Below are positions 55,223-63,564 of a stretch of 64,000 nt of DNA, piece by piece. The position numbers and the translations under genes were made by a program. The notes under the pieces are model-generated. The model had not been told where the DNA came from and searched no databases. It worked only from the letters and a program-made list of their open reading frames with translations. Positions within the stretch are counted from its first letter, which is position 1. Every line of letters starts with the position of its first letter. Origin of the DNA: Aromatoleum diolicum (GTDB taxonomy: Bacteria > Pseudomonadota > Gammaproteobacteria > Burkholderiales > Rhodocyclaceae); NCBI RefSeq assembly GCF_012910955.1, contig NZ_WTVQ01000020.1, positions 31,111 to 95,110 on the forward strand. Direction: 5' to 3'.

Positions 55223-56152
55223 TTAGCCGGGGATATAGATGCCTGCGCTTCGGATGGCTTTAACGAGTTCGCTCGTCGATTGTTCAAGAAGCTTGATGCC
55301 CGCTTCGAAATCCTTTCGCGAAGCGGCCGCTTCCGCTTCGCCACGCAGTGCGCCGGCGCTGGTGAGGAATTCAGTGACGCGTGGGCTCATCGGTGCGTCG
55401 CCAAGCTTGTCTTCAAGCAACACCTTTACGAGCATCTTGTGGGTCTCGTTGCGGTCGATCTCGTAATGGTATTCCTCTTCCTTCGTCGCGAAATTCAGGG
55501 ACCGCACCAGCGTGTCACCTGAGCGCATCGAGCTGACCGACGCTTTCGCAAGGAGATATGCCTGTTCAAGCGTCGTGCGTGCGCTGGGGAACTGACCTGC
55601 AGCAGCTTTGCGCTCAGCCTCGGCGATCAGCGACTCGATCTGCTTGCTGCTTTCTTGCGACTCTTTGACATTGCTTTTTTCCGTGGCGATACGTTTCTGC
55701 GCCGATAACAGGGCACGAACGCTTTCGAGCTTGTTCTTGTAGTCGGTCTCGACTTTCTTGGATGTCACCGATTCAGGGGCCGCCAGTCGGGCCGCATCGA
55801 ACATCGTCTTGCTGGCCGATGACAGAAGGGCGGAAGCATTGGCCAGGTCGCCTGCCTCGAACGCGGCCTTGGCCTTGCCGTAGAGTTCCTTGGCGCTATT
55901 GCGCTTTTCGATGGCGGCAGCTTCTCCGCTGGATTCAATCTGGTTTGCGGCCGTGGATTTTTCGATCAGCGTCCCGACGGACTCGAAACGTCGCTCGAGT
56001 TGGGCGCGATCCGGCTGGCGGGCCTGAATACGGGTGGATGCGCTTTCGGTGGGCGGGGCCTCTGTCTGGGCCGCTGCCGTGAAAGGATTGATCAGTGCGC
56101 AAACTATTACTGCATGCCCAAAGAGCCCTGCGGGTATGGATGTTTTCATCAT
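55223..56152 (-). CDS. Secreted helical protein of unknown family (paralogue of 50221-51096)
   Basis: 309 residues: a signal peptide, then a highly charged, mainly helical sequence with likely coiled-coil stretches (residues 60-130 and 160-215). It shares with the protein at 50221 a central EYXYE segment and the C-terminal EQSTSELVKAIRSAG-type end. AGGAG lies seven bases before ATG 56152. It directly follows two triheme cytochrome genes on the same strand, so it may bind or scaffold them. The function is not recognised. Confidence 0.8.
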   Translation of the reverse strand: MMKTSIPAGLFGHAVIVCALINPFTAAAQTEAPPTESASTRIQARQPDRAQLERRFESVGTLIEKSTAANQIESSGEAAAIEKRNSAKELYGKAKAAFEAGDLANASALLSSASKTMFDAARLAAPESVTSKKVETDYKNKLESVRALLSAQKRIATEKSNVKESQESSKQIESLIAEAERKAAAGQFPSARTTLEQAYLLAKASVSSMRSGDTLVRSLNFATKEEEYHYEIDRNETHKMLVKVLLEDKLGDAPMSPRVTEFLTSAGALRGEAEAAASRKDFEAGIKLLEQSTSELVKAIRSAGIYIPG

Positions 56153-56188
56153 TTCGGACTCCTGGGCATACCGTTGTACATCAACTAG

Positions 56189-56854
56189 TTACTGGCCTGA
56201 TCGTGCGACTGGGCCGTCCTTCTTCTTCGAGTGACACAGGCGGCATTCAGAGACAGGGAAGGCGACCTTGCCATGGCAGACGCCGCACTTCTGGCCAAGC
56301 AGAATCGCGGCCATGCTGATCTGGTTAGCACCTTTCTGCGGGATGAAGATTGCCGGGTGGCAGTTCGAGCAGTCGAGCCACTCCGTGTGCTGCTTGTGTG
56401 GGTAAACCACGTCCGGCATTGAGCCCTTCACTTCACGCACGATGTTCAGATCCATGACGACCGGTACCGCATTGCCGTCAATGCGGTCCCAGCGCGGATT
56501 GATGGCTTTGTCCGACAGTGCCTTCACCCAGTTGACGCGGTTGCCGGAGTTGCTGCGGGGCATGCTCTCGAATGCGGTCAAGGGGGGCAGCAGGGCGGCC
56601 GTGCCCTCGCTGGTGGGGTCATGAATGCCATCCTGGGTCGGCGGCAGGTTGCGTTGATTTGCCGGCTTCAGCAGGCGGTTGAAGCGGTTGACGTCCCCGG
56701 CGGCGGGTGCTGCAGCGGGAACTGCAGCGGCGGCTGGCGGGGTCGCAGGTGTTGCGGCGGCCTTGCCCTTGGTGTCCTGGGCGATGGCGGAAGCCGACCC
56801 GAGCAGTGCGACTGCGAGGAACGGCAGGAGCAGGGTTGGAATACGGCGGGTCAT
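56189..56854 (-). CDS. Triheme cytochrome c (c7/c3-like)
   Basis: 221 residues: a signal peptide, an Ala/Pro-rich linker and three haem motifs (CSNCH 162-166, CGVCH 190-194, CRLCH 204-208). YPHKQHTEWLDCSNCHP just before haem 1 supplies histidines that could be distal ligands. It is a close relative of the isolated gene at 8272. Start 56854 overlaps the preceding cytochrome (ATGA) with GGAGG upstream. Confidence 0.9.
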   Translation of the reverse strand: MTRRIPTLLLPFLAVALLGSASAIAQDTKGKAAATPATPPAAAAVPAAAPAAGDVNRFNRLLKPANQRNLPPTQDGIHDPTSEGTAALLPPLTAFESMPRSNSGNRVNWVKALSDKAINPRWDRIDGNAVPVVMDLNIVREVKGSMPDVVYPHKQHTEWLDCSNCHPAIFIPQKGANQISMAAILLGQKCGVCHGKVAFPVSECRLCHSKKKDGPVARSGQ

Positions 56855-57282
56855 TTCTTGCTACCTCCTTGCCCGACGGGAACGGCCAGTTTCTGGATGG
56901 TGCTTTCGTGCACTTGCGTTGGAGTGTTGGGTTTTGCCGAATGGCAAAGGTCGCAGTTTTCAACCGACCAGGCGATTTCGCCGTTGTGGCATGCGCCACA
57001 GAACTGGCCATCGATGATCTTCAGCATGGTGATTTCGTTACCGCCGGCCTTGAACTGAAAGCCCAAGTCGGCATGGCACACCTTGCAACGGAAGCGGATG
57101 CGGTGGAACCAGTGCGGGAAGATCACAGGACGCATACCGGCCGCGTCAGCATAATTGTTGATGACCACGTCGCCGTACTCGGCGTGGCTGTCGGACGGGG
57201 ACCACAGCGTCATGGCCACCACTGCAAACAACAGTGTGGCAAGCCCACGGCGGACCCTTGCTGCCCACGGGAACTGCTTCAT
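56851..57282 (-). CDS. Short triheme cytochrome c (c7/c3-like)
   Basis: 143 residues: a signal peptide ending DSHAE, then the block FPHWFHRIRFRCKVCH with three haem motifs (CKVCH 66-70, CGACH 95-99, CDLCH 110-114). It is almost the same as the protein at 63536 over the haem region. Such triheme domains occur in c7-type cytochromes and in larger multihaem proteins. It is first gene of a unit with the next two genes. Confidence 0.92.
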   Translation of the reverse strand: MKQFPWAARVRRGLATLLFAVVAMTLWSPSDSHAEYGDVVINNYADAAGMRPVIFPHWFHRIRFRCKVCHADLGFQFKAGGNEITMLKIIDGQFCGACHNGEIAWSVENCDLCHSAKPNTPTQVHESTIQKLAVPVGQGGSKK

Positions 57283-57715
57283 AGTTCAACCCTCTTCAAA
57301 ACGTGAACCGTTCCTGCCAGCCAAAATGCCCGAGATTCCAGTGGCTGGCAACCAAACCAATGCAAGCATTATTGCCGGCGACCAAAAATCGTTTTATTGG
57401 CGGCCTTCGTGCTGCAGCAATGCACGCCAATGCATCCTCGTCATCCTTCAGGATGTGCAATATCGCCGTGCGTCGGAGCGTTGATGGAAGCAAAAATCAA
57501 GCCCGTGTCTGAGGCTTCCCGCTCCCCTGTTTGTCCTTTGAGATTTCTAGTTACCAATTCGACTTGTCGAAATCTGCAATGTCTGCGTCTGCCATGAACA
57601 GGAAAGAATTCTCAAATATAGGAAGGTGCGCGGATGTCCTGCACCCATATGTGCGACTGTCAAATTCCGAACGGAAGCCTTATCGCGGTCGATCGGCGAG
57701 GAACCCACGCGTGAC
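57283..57715. other. Non-coding gap upstream of the short triheme cytochrome operon
   Basis: No convincing gene is seen. The stretch is noticeably richer in A+T than its surroundings and contains the inverted repeat described separately at 57315-57350. It separates two same-strand operons and should contain the promoter of the cytochrome genes. Confidence 0.5.
57315..57350. repeat. Perfect inverted repeat before triheme cytochrome genes
   Basis: TGCCAGCCA (57315-57323) and TGGCTGGCA (57342-57350), 9 bp each with an 18-base spacer. It is 33-68 bases upstream of the cytochrome start at 57282. It may be an operator or hairpin. A one-mismatch half-site (TGGCAGGCA) occurs at 49414 upstream of the Sel1 gene. 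Confidence 0.4.
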
Positions 57716-58351
57716 TCATTGCTCACCATGCGCCTGCTCGAGTTTTGCGGATTCCGGCCTTGTCGTGCCGGTGCGCCATTCCCACAATGCGGACTCGGCA
57801 CGGGCGCGGAAGGGGTCGTCGGCGGCAGCACGGTGGAGATAGGTTTGCATTGCACCCATTGCTCCGGGCATGTCGCCTTGTCCTTCAAGAGCGATCGCAA
57901 GACCGTAATAGGCATTCATCTGGTCGCGCCGCAGTTCGATCGCTGATTCGAAGAAATCTCGCGCGCCTCGCCATTGTTTGAGTCCGAGCAGCGCAAAACC
58001 CATATTGACGTGGGCTTCAGGCAATTTTGGCTCGAGCGCGAGCACTTGATGGAAGGCCGTAAGGGCAAATTCATACTGTTTCATGTGCAGCATCATCACG
58101 CCTTGCTCAAAACGCGTGCGGAGCTCGCCCGAATTCGTGGCGTTGAGGGACGGCGTGCGTGTAGGCATGGTGAAGACATCGGCAAAGCGCAGGCGCGCTT
58201 GTGCAGGCGTCGGCGGCGCCGGCGTCTCCCACGTCAATAGCGCGCCGAGTGCCAGTGTCGCAAAGGTGGTAATGATTAGCGCACGGCGGCGAACGTCGAC
58301 GCGACTGCGGGGGGCTCGGGGCTTGAACTCTGCTGCGGGCGTGTTTTGCAT
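57716..58351 (-). CDS. Membrane-anchored TPR protein
   Basis: 211 residues: an N-terminal membrane helix (ALIITTFATLALGALLTW), then two to three TPR-like repeats (LPEAHVNMGFALLGLKQW, MNAYYGLAIALEGQGDM). The start at 58351 lies 76 bases inside the end of the upstream haem-copper-like gene, a long overlap; no later start leaves the membrane helix intact. It probably assembles or holds a periplasmic complex. Confidence 0.8.
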   Translation of the reverse strand: MQNTPAAEFKPRAPRSRVDVRRRALIITTFATLALGALLTWETPAPPTPAQARLRFADVFTMPTRTPSLNATNSGELRTRFEQGVMMLHMKQYEFALTAFHQVLALEPKLPEAHVNMGFALLGLKQWRGARDFFESAIELRRDQMNAYYGLAIALEGQGDMPGAMGAMQTYLHRAAADDPFRARAESALWEWRTGTTRPESAKLEQAHGEQ

Positions 58352-59598
58352 AGACGTACGATCCGGGGCGCTGCAATGGTCACGAAAAGGCCGACGCCGA
58401 TGATGGTCACGGCACCGCCAGCCCCGGTCAGCGCCGCGGCCAAGATGGAAGGCAGGTCGGCGCCTTCGGCGCTGAACGCCATCTTGCGCGGAGCGCCGAG
58501 CGTTCCGCTCCACGCCAGGCCGGAGATTAGCGCGATGATCCCGCCCGCGTATAGCATCAGTGGCCGGCGGCTGGGTTCCGGCGTTGCGTGAGCATGGGCG
58601 ACTGGAGTTACCCGGGCAAGTACCGCGGCCATCAGGGCCAGCGTGAAGGCGCCGATTGTACCGTGATAGTGAGCGGGAATCATGGTGGTTTGGTTGTCGA
58701 TGGCTGCTCCGGCGACGATGCCGATGACGAAGAGCGCGATCGAGGCGGCAAAGCCGTCTGCGCGCAGGACAGCGCGGCCACCGCGCAGCAAGATGAGTCC
58801 GAAAAACAAAGGCGCGGGCCAGTTGGCCCAGCGCATGAGTTGAGTATGGAAGGCATGCAGGGCGCCCTGATCGAACAACTCTGTAATCTGTAGCAGGGGC
58901 GCAAGCGTCGCCGGCGCTGAGGCGGCGGCAAAAAGCGCTATGGCGAGAGGGGCGGGTGGCGGCCGTGCGCCGGCTCGCTCGGCAAGGCGTAACCATATCG
59001 CCATCAGCAGCGTAACGAAGCCGAACTGCAACACATGGCCAGTTCCCCACAGTGCATCGATCAGTGGCGCTTCGTGCTGCAGGTTGAGCAGCAGGTAGAC
59101 GCTGCCCATGAAGAAGGGCCAGCGGGCGATCATGAAACCCCATTCGGCCGTGTCGCGCGGGCGAGTAAATGAAATCATTGCGGTGGCCAGGCCACCTGCG
59201 GCAAAGGATGCAAGCGACCCGACGAATATGGCGTTCTGGAGATAGGGGACGTAATTCGCGAGGATTGGTGTTCCGGGTGCGGCAAAACCGGTCGCGATCA
59301 CACCGAGTGCGCCTGCGCCGGCAACGAAGAATGCAGCCATTGCGGTGACGCGACGGCGTTCGGGAAGCGCTTCAGTCCACAGCGCCCCGGCCATGGACAG
59401 ATACCAGATCAAAGTCGCGAGATTGACATGAACCACGAGCGCGCGGGGAAAGATGTCGGGCGCGACGAGAGTGGTCAATACCGGTGTGCGGGCCAGGACC
59501 AGTACGAGCGCAGCGAGCGCGGACAAACCGAGGGACGAGACTGCGAGAAGAAGCCAGTATTGCGATACCGTCGGCAGAGGTTGAGTCGCTGCGGCCAT
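58276..59598 (-). CDS. Divergent haem-copper-oxidase subunit I-like membrane protein
   Basis: 440 residues, 12 or so helices. Histidines fall where cbb3/NOR-type subunit I has ligands: His57 in VVHVNLATLIWY (low-spin haem, helix II), His188 in WGTGHVLQFGF (copper helix VI) and His310/His312 in PAHYHGTIGAF (helix X, two haems). The adjacent His-His pair of helix VII is replaced by HAFH (248-251). No subunit II or CcoO/NorC gene is nearby. This is an inference from motif placement; reductase activity is not shown. It overlaps ccsA by one base (TAATG). Confidence 0.7.
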   Translation of the reverse strand: MAAATQPLPTVSQYWLLLAVSSLGLSALAALVLVLARTPVLTTLVAPDIFPRALVVHVNLATLIWYLSMAGALWTEALPERRRVTAMAAFFVAGAGALGVIATGFAAPGTPILANYVPYLQNAIFVGSLASFAAGGLATAMISFTRPRDTAEWGFMIARWPFFMGSVYLLLNLQHEAPLIDALWGTGHVLQFGFVTLLMAIWLRLAERAGARPPPAPLAIALFAAASAPATLAPLLQITELFDQGALHAFHTQLMRWANWPAPLFFGLILLRGGRAVLRADGFAASIALFVIGIVAGAAIDNQTTMIPAHYHGTIGAFTLALMAAVLARVTPVAHAHATPEPSRRPLMLYAGGIIALISGLAWSGTLGAPRKMAFSAEGADLPSILAAALTGAGGAVTIIGVGLFVTIAAPRIVRLCKTRPQQSSSPEPPAVASTFAAVR

Positions 59599-60410
59599 TA
59601 CACGGCTCCCTGGTGTGGTGTCATCGACACGAAGGGGACACCGAAAAAAGTGAGGAAGGCTGTGACAAACACAGTCAGGATCATCGCGGCATGGACGGGG
59701 GGCGAAATGCGGAACGCCAGTCGAGCGTGGATCGTGAACGCGACGGTGAGCCAAGTGATGAAAGCCCAGGTTTCAAGGGGGTCCCAGTCCCAGTAGCGAC
59801 CCCATGCGTCCTGCGCCCATATCGCGCCGGCGATCAGCATCAGGGTGTGGAAGATCAGGCCGATGGCCATGCAGCGAAATGCCAACTCATCCAGCTGCGG
59901 GCTGGGAGGTAGCTGGCCGAGCCGCCGTATGCCGAATCCGAAGTGGCGCAAGATGATTACGCAGGACAAACCGACCGCCACCAGGACCGCTCCGAGGAAC
60001 ACCTTGCCGAGGCCGATGTGGATGTACAGCCAGGGCGTGTTGTAGGTTGGCGGATAATGTCCTTCGCCCGGGTGGGTTACCATCAGCCATCCAAGCATGA
60101 TGAACATCAGCGGCATCACTATGGCAGCGGATGCGCGGATGCGCGGAATCCGCCAGTAAGCGACGGTGTAGGCGACCATCAGGCTCCAGACGTTGGAGTT
60201 CAAGATCTCGAACATGGTGATGAAGGGGCCGTGGCCGAGACGCTCCCAGCGCAGGCCGATCGATGCGGCTTGCAGTGCCAGCCCGGCAAACATCAGTGTG
60301 AGTACGCTTCGCTCCGGGCGTTTGCCAAGCACGACGCCAATCACTGCCGTGATCCCCGCGAGCACGTAGGTGACGATTGCTGCCCAAAGTAACTGCAATT
60401 CCTGTTCCAT
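59598..60410 (-). CDS. ccsA: Cytochrome c synthase subunit CcsA (System II)
   Basis: 270 residues with about eight membrane helices and the WWD signature (WGRYWDWDPLETWAF) of CcsA/ResC. With ResB it exports and ligates haem to apocytochromes. The gene follows resB by two bases. A full System I set lies at 35515-42504, so the organism carries two maturation systems in this window. Confidence 0.92.
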   Translation of the reverse strand: MEQELQLLWAAIVTYVLAGITAVIGVVLGKRPERSVLTLMFAGLALQAASIGLRWERLGHGPFITMFEILNSNVWSLMVAYTVAYWRIPRIRASAAIVMPLMFIMLGWLMVTHPGEGHYPPTYNTPWLYIHIGLGKVFLGAVLVAVGLSCVIILRHFGFGIRRLGQLPPSPQLDELAFRCMAIGLIFHTLMLIAGAIWAQDAWGRYWDWDPLETWAFITWLTVAFTIHARLAFRISPPVHAAMILTVFVTAFLTFFGVPFVSMTPHQGAV

Positions 60411-60412
60411 TA

Positions 60413-61450
60413 CTAGGCATCCCAAGGCTTTGCCGCGAATTTCTGCCAAAAGTGGCAACCCATGCTGATGACCGCTACGGCACAGGCGGCAAGCAGCCAT
60501 GGTAGCGTCCAGTCGTAAAATACCCGGTAGCCCATCCAACTGCGCAGGCCCTCGAACCTGAGCGTGCCGTCATTCAACGAGAGGGTGTCGCCACTACGCA
60601 TTTCGTGACGCTCGTTGCCGACGCGCACGACGAGCTTGTATTTTTCCGGCAGGCGAAATGTGGAGTGCTCCTCCCGGTCCAGCAGGACTTCATCGATGTC
60701 GAGCATCACCCAGACGGATACTTCGCTTCCCGGGGGGGTCCATTCGAGCGCCTGGCTATACTCATGCATGGGATAGGGGGGGAGCTGCACAGATCCAAAA
60801 ACTGCTGTTCCGTCAGCGCCCTGCCAGCGAAACGTTGGCGCGAACCCCTTGTTGAACGTCGTGTAAAAGCGGTAGCCAGCGATCACAAGCGGCTCCTGGT
60901 CGCCGATCACACTACGTTGACTGCGGCCGGTTGCATCGCGCCAGGCAACGTCGTTGCGGGTCGCGCCGCGCTGCAGCCCGGGAGCGTATTCGATGGTAAA
61001 GCCGTTGTTGACGAAGCTCACCGAAGATAGCTTGCCGTTGTGCCAGGGCCCCCGTTCGACCTCGGCAAGGACACCCTCAAAGTTCGTGCCCTCGGTGACC
61101 CCGGCATGTCCCTTCAAATATGTGAGCCGACCTGCTGCGACCAGTAATAGCAATGCGACAAGACTAAGGTGGAACACCAGCAGGGCTGTTTGGCGGCGAA
61201 ATACGCCGTTTGTCGCGATGGCTGAAAGCAGGTTGACTGCGAGCAAACCCAACGGGATGACCATTGGCCACGTTCGTGCGCCTTCCTGCCGGAGCGCGAG
61301 TATCGTCCCGATAGCGAGAAGCGCGATCAGCCACAGCGTCAGACGAAGCGACGCGAGTCGGCGCAATAATGAAATGTGGGTTCTGCGTTCGATCGACTCG
61401 AGTTGCGTGTTTTCGCGCTCGATTGCTTCTGCGAGATCCTGCTGCGTCAC
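60413..61450 (-). CDS. resB: Cytochrome c synthase subunit ResB (System II)
   Basis: 345 residues from a GTG start: three helices near the N-terminus (about 38-55, 65-80, 90-108), a large periplasmic domain and a fourth helix near the C-terminus, the ResB/Ccs1 layout. It works with CcsA. GTG 61450 is the start that gives a complete cytoplasmic N-terminus. Confidence 0.9.
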   Translation of the reverse strand: MTQQDLAEAIERENTQLESIERRTHISLLRRLASLRLTLWLIALLAIGTILALRQEGARTWPMVIPLGLLAVNLLSAIATNGVFRRQTALLVFHLSLVALLLLVAAGRLTYLKGHAGVTEGTNFEGVLAEVERGPWHNGKLSSVSFVNNGFTIEYAPGLQRGATRNDVAWRDATGRSQRSVIGDQEPLVIAGYRFYTTFNKGFAPTFRWQGADGTAVFGSVQLPPYPMHEYSQALEWTPPGSEVSVWVMLDIDEVLLDREEHSTFRLPEKYKLVVRVGNERHEMRSGDTLSLNDGTLRFEGLRSWMGYRVFYDWTLPWLLAACAVAVISMGCHFWQKFAAKPWDA

Positions 61451-61480
61451 ACCGTCTCCATGCTGCCAAGCCAGGGGCTG

Positions 61481-62572
61481 TTATTCGCCGTCCGCTTTCG
61501 CCCCACCGAGATACTGGAAGACGGTAATGCGACCGTTAAAAGTGTCGGCGACGAACACGCGGTTGAACGGATCGACCCATACGCCGGAGGGGAGGTAAAA
61601 CTTGCCCGTACTCTGCCCGACGCCACCGATGGGCATCAAGAATTCCCCGGCTTCGTTGAAGATGAGCAGATTGTCGAAATAAGACTCGACGATGTAGATA
61701 TTGTTCTCGCTGTCTGCGGCAACTCCCTTCGGTCTCACGAGGTTGCCGTAGTACAGCCCACGCTGGCCGACGACTTGTGGTTTGCCACCCCCGAGCGGCA
61801 GGACCTGCACACGGTTGTTCATCGTGTCAGTCACATAAAGCTTGCCCCCAGCGATTGCAAGGTGGGTCGGGAAGTTGAATTCTCCTGGCGCTTCGCCACG
61901 CTCGCCGACGATTCGCTCCAGGCGGCCATCTTCGTTGAATACTTTTATGTCATGGGCGTAGGTGTCGGCGACGTAGAGTTCACCGTTGGCCGGATCGCGT
62001 GCGAGACCCGTGGGGCGTTGCAGTACGCCGGCTCCGATCGGTGCCAAAGCATTGCCGTTCGCATCAAGATGGGCGACGATCTGCAGCTCGGCGTCCGCTA
62101 CCCATACTCCACCTGCTCGTGCCGGGGCGATGCCGATCGGGGCAATGAATTGGCGCAAACCCACCGCGCGGTCCCAGATCTTCAGTTCACCAGCCGGTTC
62201 GTCGAACACGAACACTGCGGCGCGGCTGACGTCGGTGACAAAGATCCGTCCGGCTCCATCACCGACGACCGATTGCGGACGCTGCAGCACATTCGGTTTT
62301 TCCTCGTCGAACAGACCGACCACCCACGCCAGGAATGCGACAACTCCACGGGTGTTGTCTTCGCGGACGAAATTTTCTTCTCCGGTTAGTTGTCCCGCAA
62401 ACTGGTAGCGCGGGATCTCGGGTTCGGGCGGCCACATGATGCGCTTGCCTTCCGGGGCGTCGGAGAGTCCGTAATGCAAACGGGCCGGCGTGGACTGCGT
62501 TGCGCAGCCGCTCAAGGCTGCTGCGACGGCGGCCAGCAGGCAGGCGAAAAAAAACGGGACACTGCGTTTCAA
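61481..62572 (-). CDS. Lipoprotein with NHL-type beta-propeller
   Basis: 363 residues. TTG at 62572 is chosen: it overlaps the preceding stop (TTGA), GGAG lies seven bases upstream and the product then begins with a lipoprotein signal ending LSGC. About six NHL-type repeats follow (RPTGLARDPANGELYVADTY, FPTHLAIAGGKLYVTDT, RPKGVAADSENNIYIVES, LPSGVWVDPFNRVFVADT). Such propellers bind proteins or ligands at the cell surface or periplasm. Confidence 0.85.
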   Translation of the reverse strand: MKRSVPFFFACLLAAVAAALSGCATQSTPARLHYGLSDAPEGKRIMWPPEPEIPRYQFAGQLTGEENFVREDNTRGVVAFLAWVVGLFDEEKPNVLQRPQSVVGDGAGRIFVTDVSRAAVFVFDEPAGELKIWDRAVGLRQFIAPIGIAPARAGGVWVADAELQIVAHLDANGNALAPIGAGVLQRPTGLARDPANGELYVADTYAHDIKVFNEDGRLERIVGERGEAPGEFNFPTHLAIAGGKLYVTDTMNNRVQVLPLGGGKPQVVGQRGLYYGNLVRPKGVAADSENNIYIVESYFDNLLIFNEAGEFLMPIGGVGQSTGKFYLPSGVWVDPFNRVFVADTFNGRITVFQYLGGAKADGE

Positions 62573-63564
62573 GGGGTTCTCCGTGACGGGGGAAGAATCG
62601 CGAAAATGCCGATGCGTCCGCCGGGGCCGTCCGCGACATACGCGAGGAAACGATCGATCGAAATTGCGGTGAGGTTGCTCAGGCCAAGCTGGGTCGCGGG
62701 AATCGCCCCGACAATCTGGCCATTGGCGAATACTTTCAATCGGTGATCTCCGCGGTCCAATACCCACGCGCGACCGTACGTGTCTACCGCGAGATCGACT
62801 GGTGTTGCCAATCCGCCCTCGCCGAAACGCCCTATAACAGCCCCATCCTCGTCGAACTCTATGACACAACGGCAGCGCGGATCGATCCCGTAGATATTAT
62901 TGGGCCCGGCGGCAAGCAGTGTGGCCGCAGACAAGTCATCACCGAAACCATCGCCACGACCAGCAAGCGGTTCGCTCATTCGTCCCGACGGATGGAAGGC
63001 AAATACTCCGCCCGCCGCATCCGATATCCACACCCGGTTCAGCGTCGGCTCCACGATCAGGTCTGCGGGTTGGAGAATTTCATATTTCGAGGCAAAAGTC
63101 GCCAGTCTCCGCCCGTCGCGCGCCAAGCGCTCGACCTCGCCACGGTCGGGACGTAATACGTAAACGCTGCCATCGGGTCCCGTTTTCAGTCGCACCCCGG
63201 CGAATGGGGGAAGCTCGCGCAGTTGGGTCACTGATTGGCTGACCGTGTCGATGCGTAGCAGTGTTCGTTGCCCGCTGTCGGCGACGTACAGGTCGGGACC
63301 GTGCGCTGCAAGTGCCGAAGGGTACGCCAGCTTGATGTACGGGCCGGTGGGCGGGCGGCCAGGCTCAATGGCGGCGGGCGATGAGAATCCGCCCACGATA
63401 TAGCCGTTGGGCGCGAGCAGATTCCCCGCGCCGGAGGCAGCCGCATCCCGATTTTGAAGAGGGGGAGCCGCTTCCGCGCACAGTGTCACAACGGCACAAA
63501 GTGCCGTGAGGAGCCGTCGCCAGCATTCCAATTGCTTACCAGCGGCCAGGGCCAAGGGTCTCAT
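62569..63564 (-). CDS. Secreted NHL-type beta-propeller
   Basis: 331 residues: an N-terminal hydrophobic segment (RRLLTALCAVVTLCAEA), then NHL-like repeats (YPSALAAHGPDLYVADS, QPADLIVEPTLNRVWISD, TPVDLAVDTYGRAWVLD). A CRCVIEFDEDGA segment has two cysteines. ATG 63564 overlaps the preceding cytochrome by 29 bases; TTG at 63531 is a possible shorter start. Confidence 0.8.
   Translation of the reverse strand: MRPLALAAGKQLECWRRLLTALCAVVTLCAEAAPPLQNRDAAASGAGNLLAPNGYIVGGFSSPAAIEPGRPPTGPYIKLAYPSALAAHGPDLYVADSGQRTLLRIDTVSQSVTQLRELPPFAGVRLKTGPDGSVYVLRPDRGEVERLARDGRRLATFASKYEILQPADLIVEPTLNRVWISDAAGGVFAFHPSGRMSEPLAGRGDGFGDDLSAATLLAAGPNNIYGIDPRCRCVIEFDEDGAVIGRFGEGGLATPVDLAVDTYGRAWVLDRGDHRLKVFANGQIVGAIPATQLGLSNLTAISIDRFLAYVADGPGGRIGIFAILPPSRRTP

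Noticed and set aside
57355..57398. Sigma54 promoter on the minus strand before the triheme operon
   Set aside because: CGGCAATAATGCTTGCA looks similar but has one base too many between GG and GC; sigma54 spacing is strict.
57283..57715. Small open frames in the intergenic gap before the short triheme cytochrome
   Set aside because: They have no ribosome site, no recognisable motif and mixed composition; the gap is better read as regulatory.
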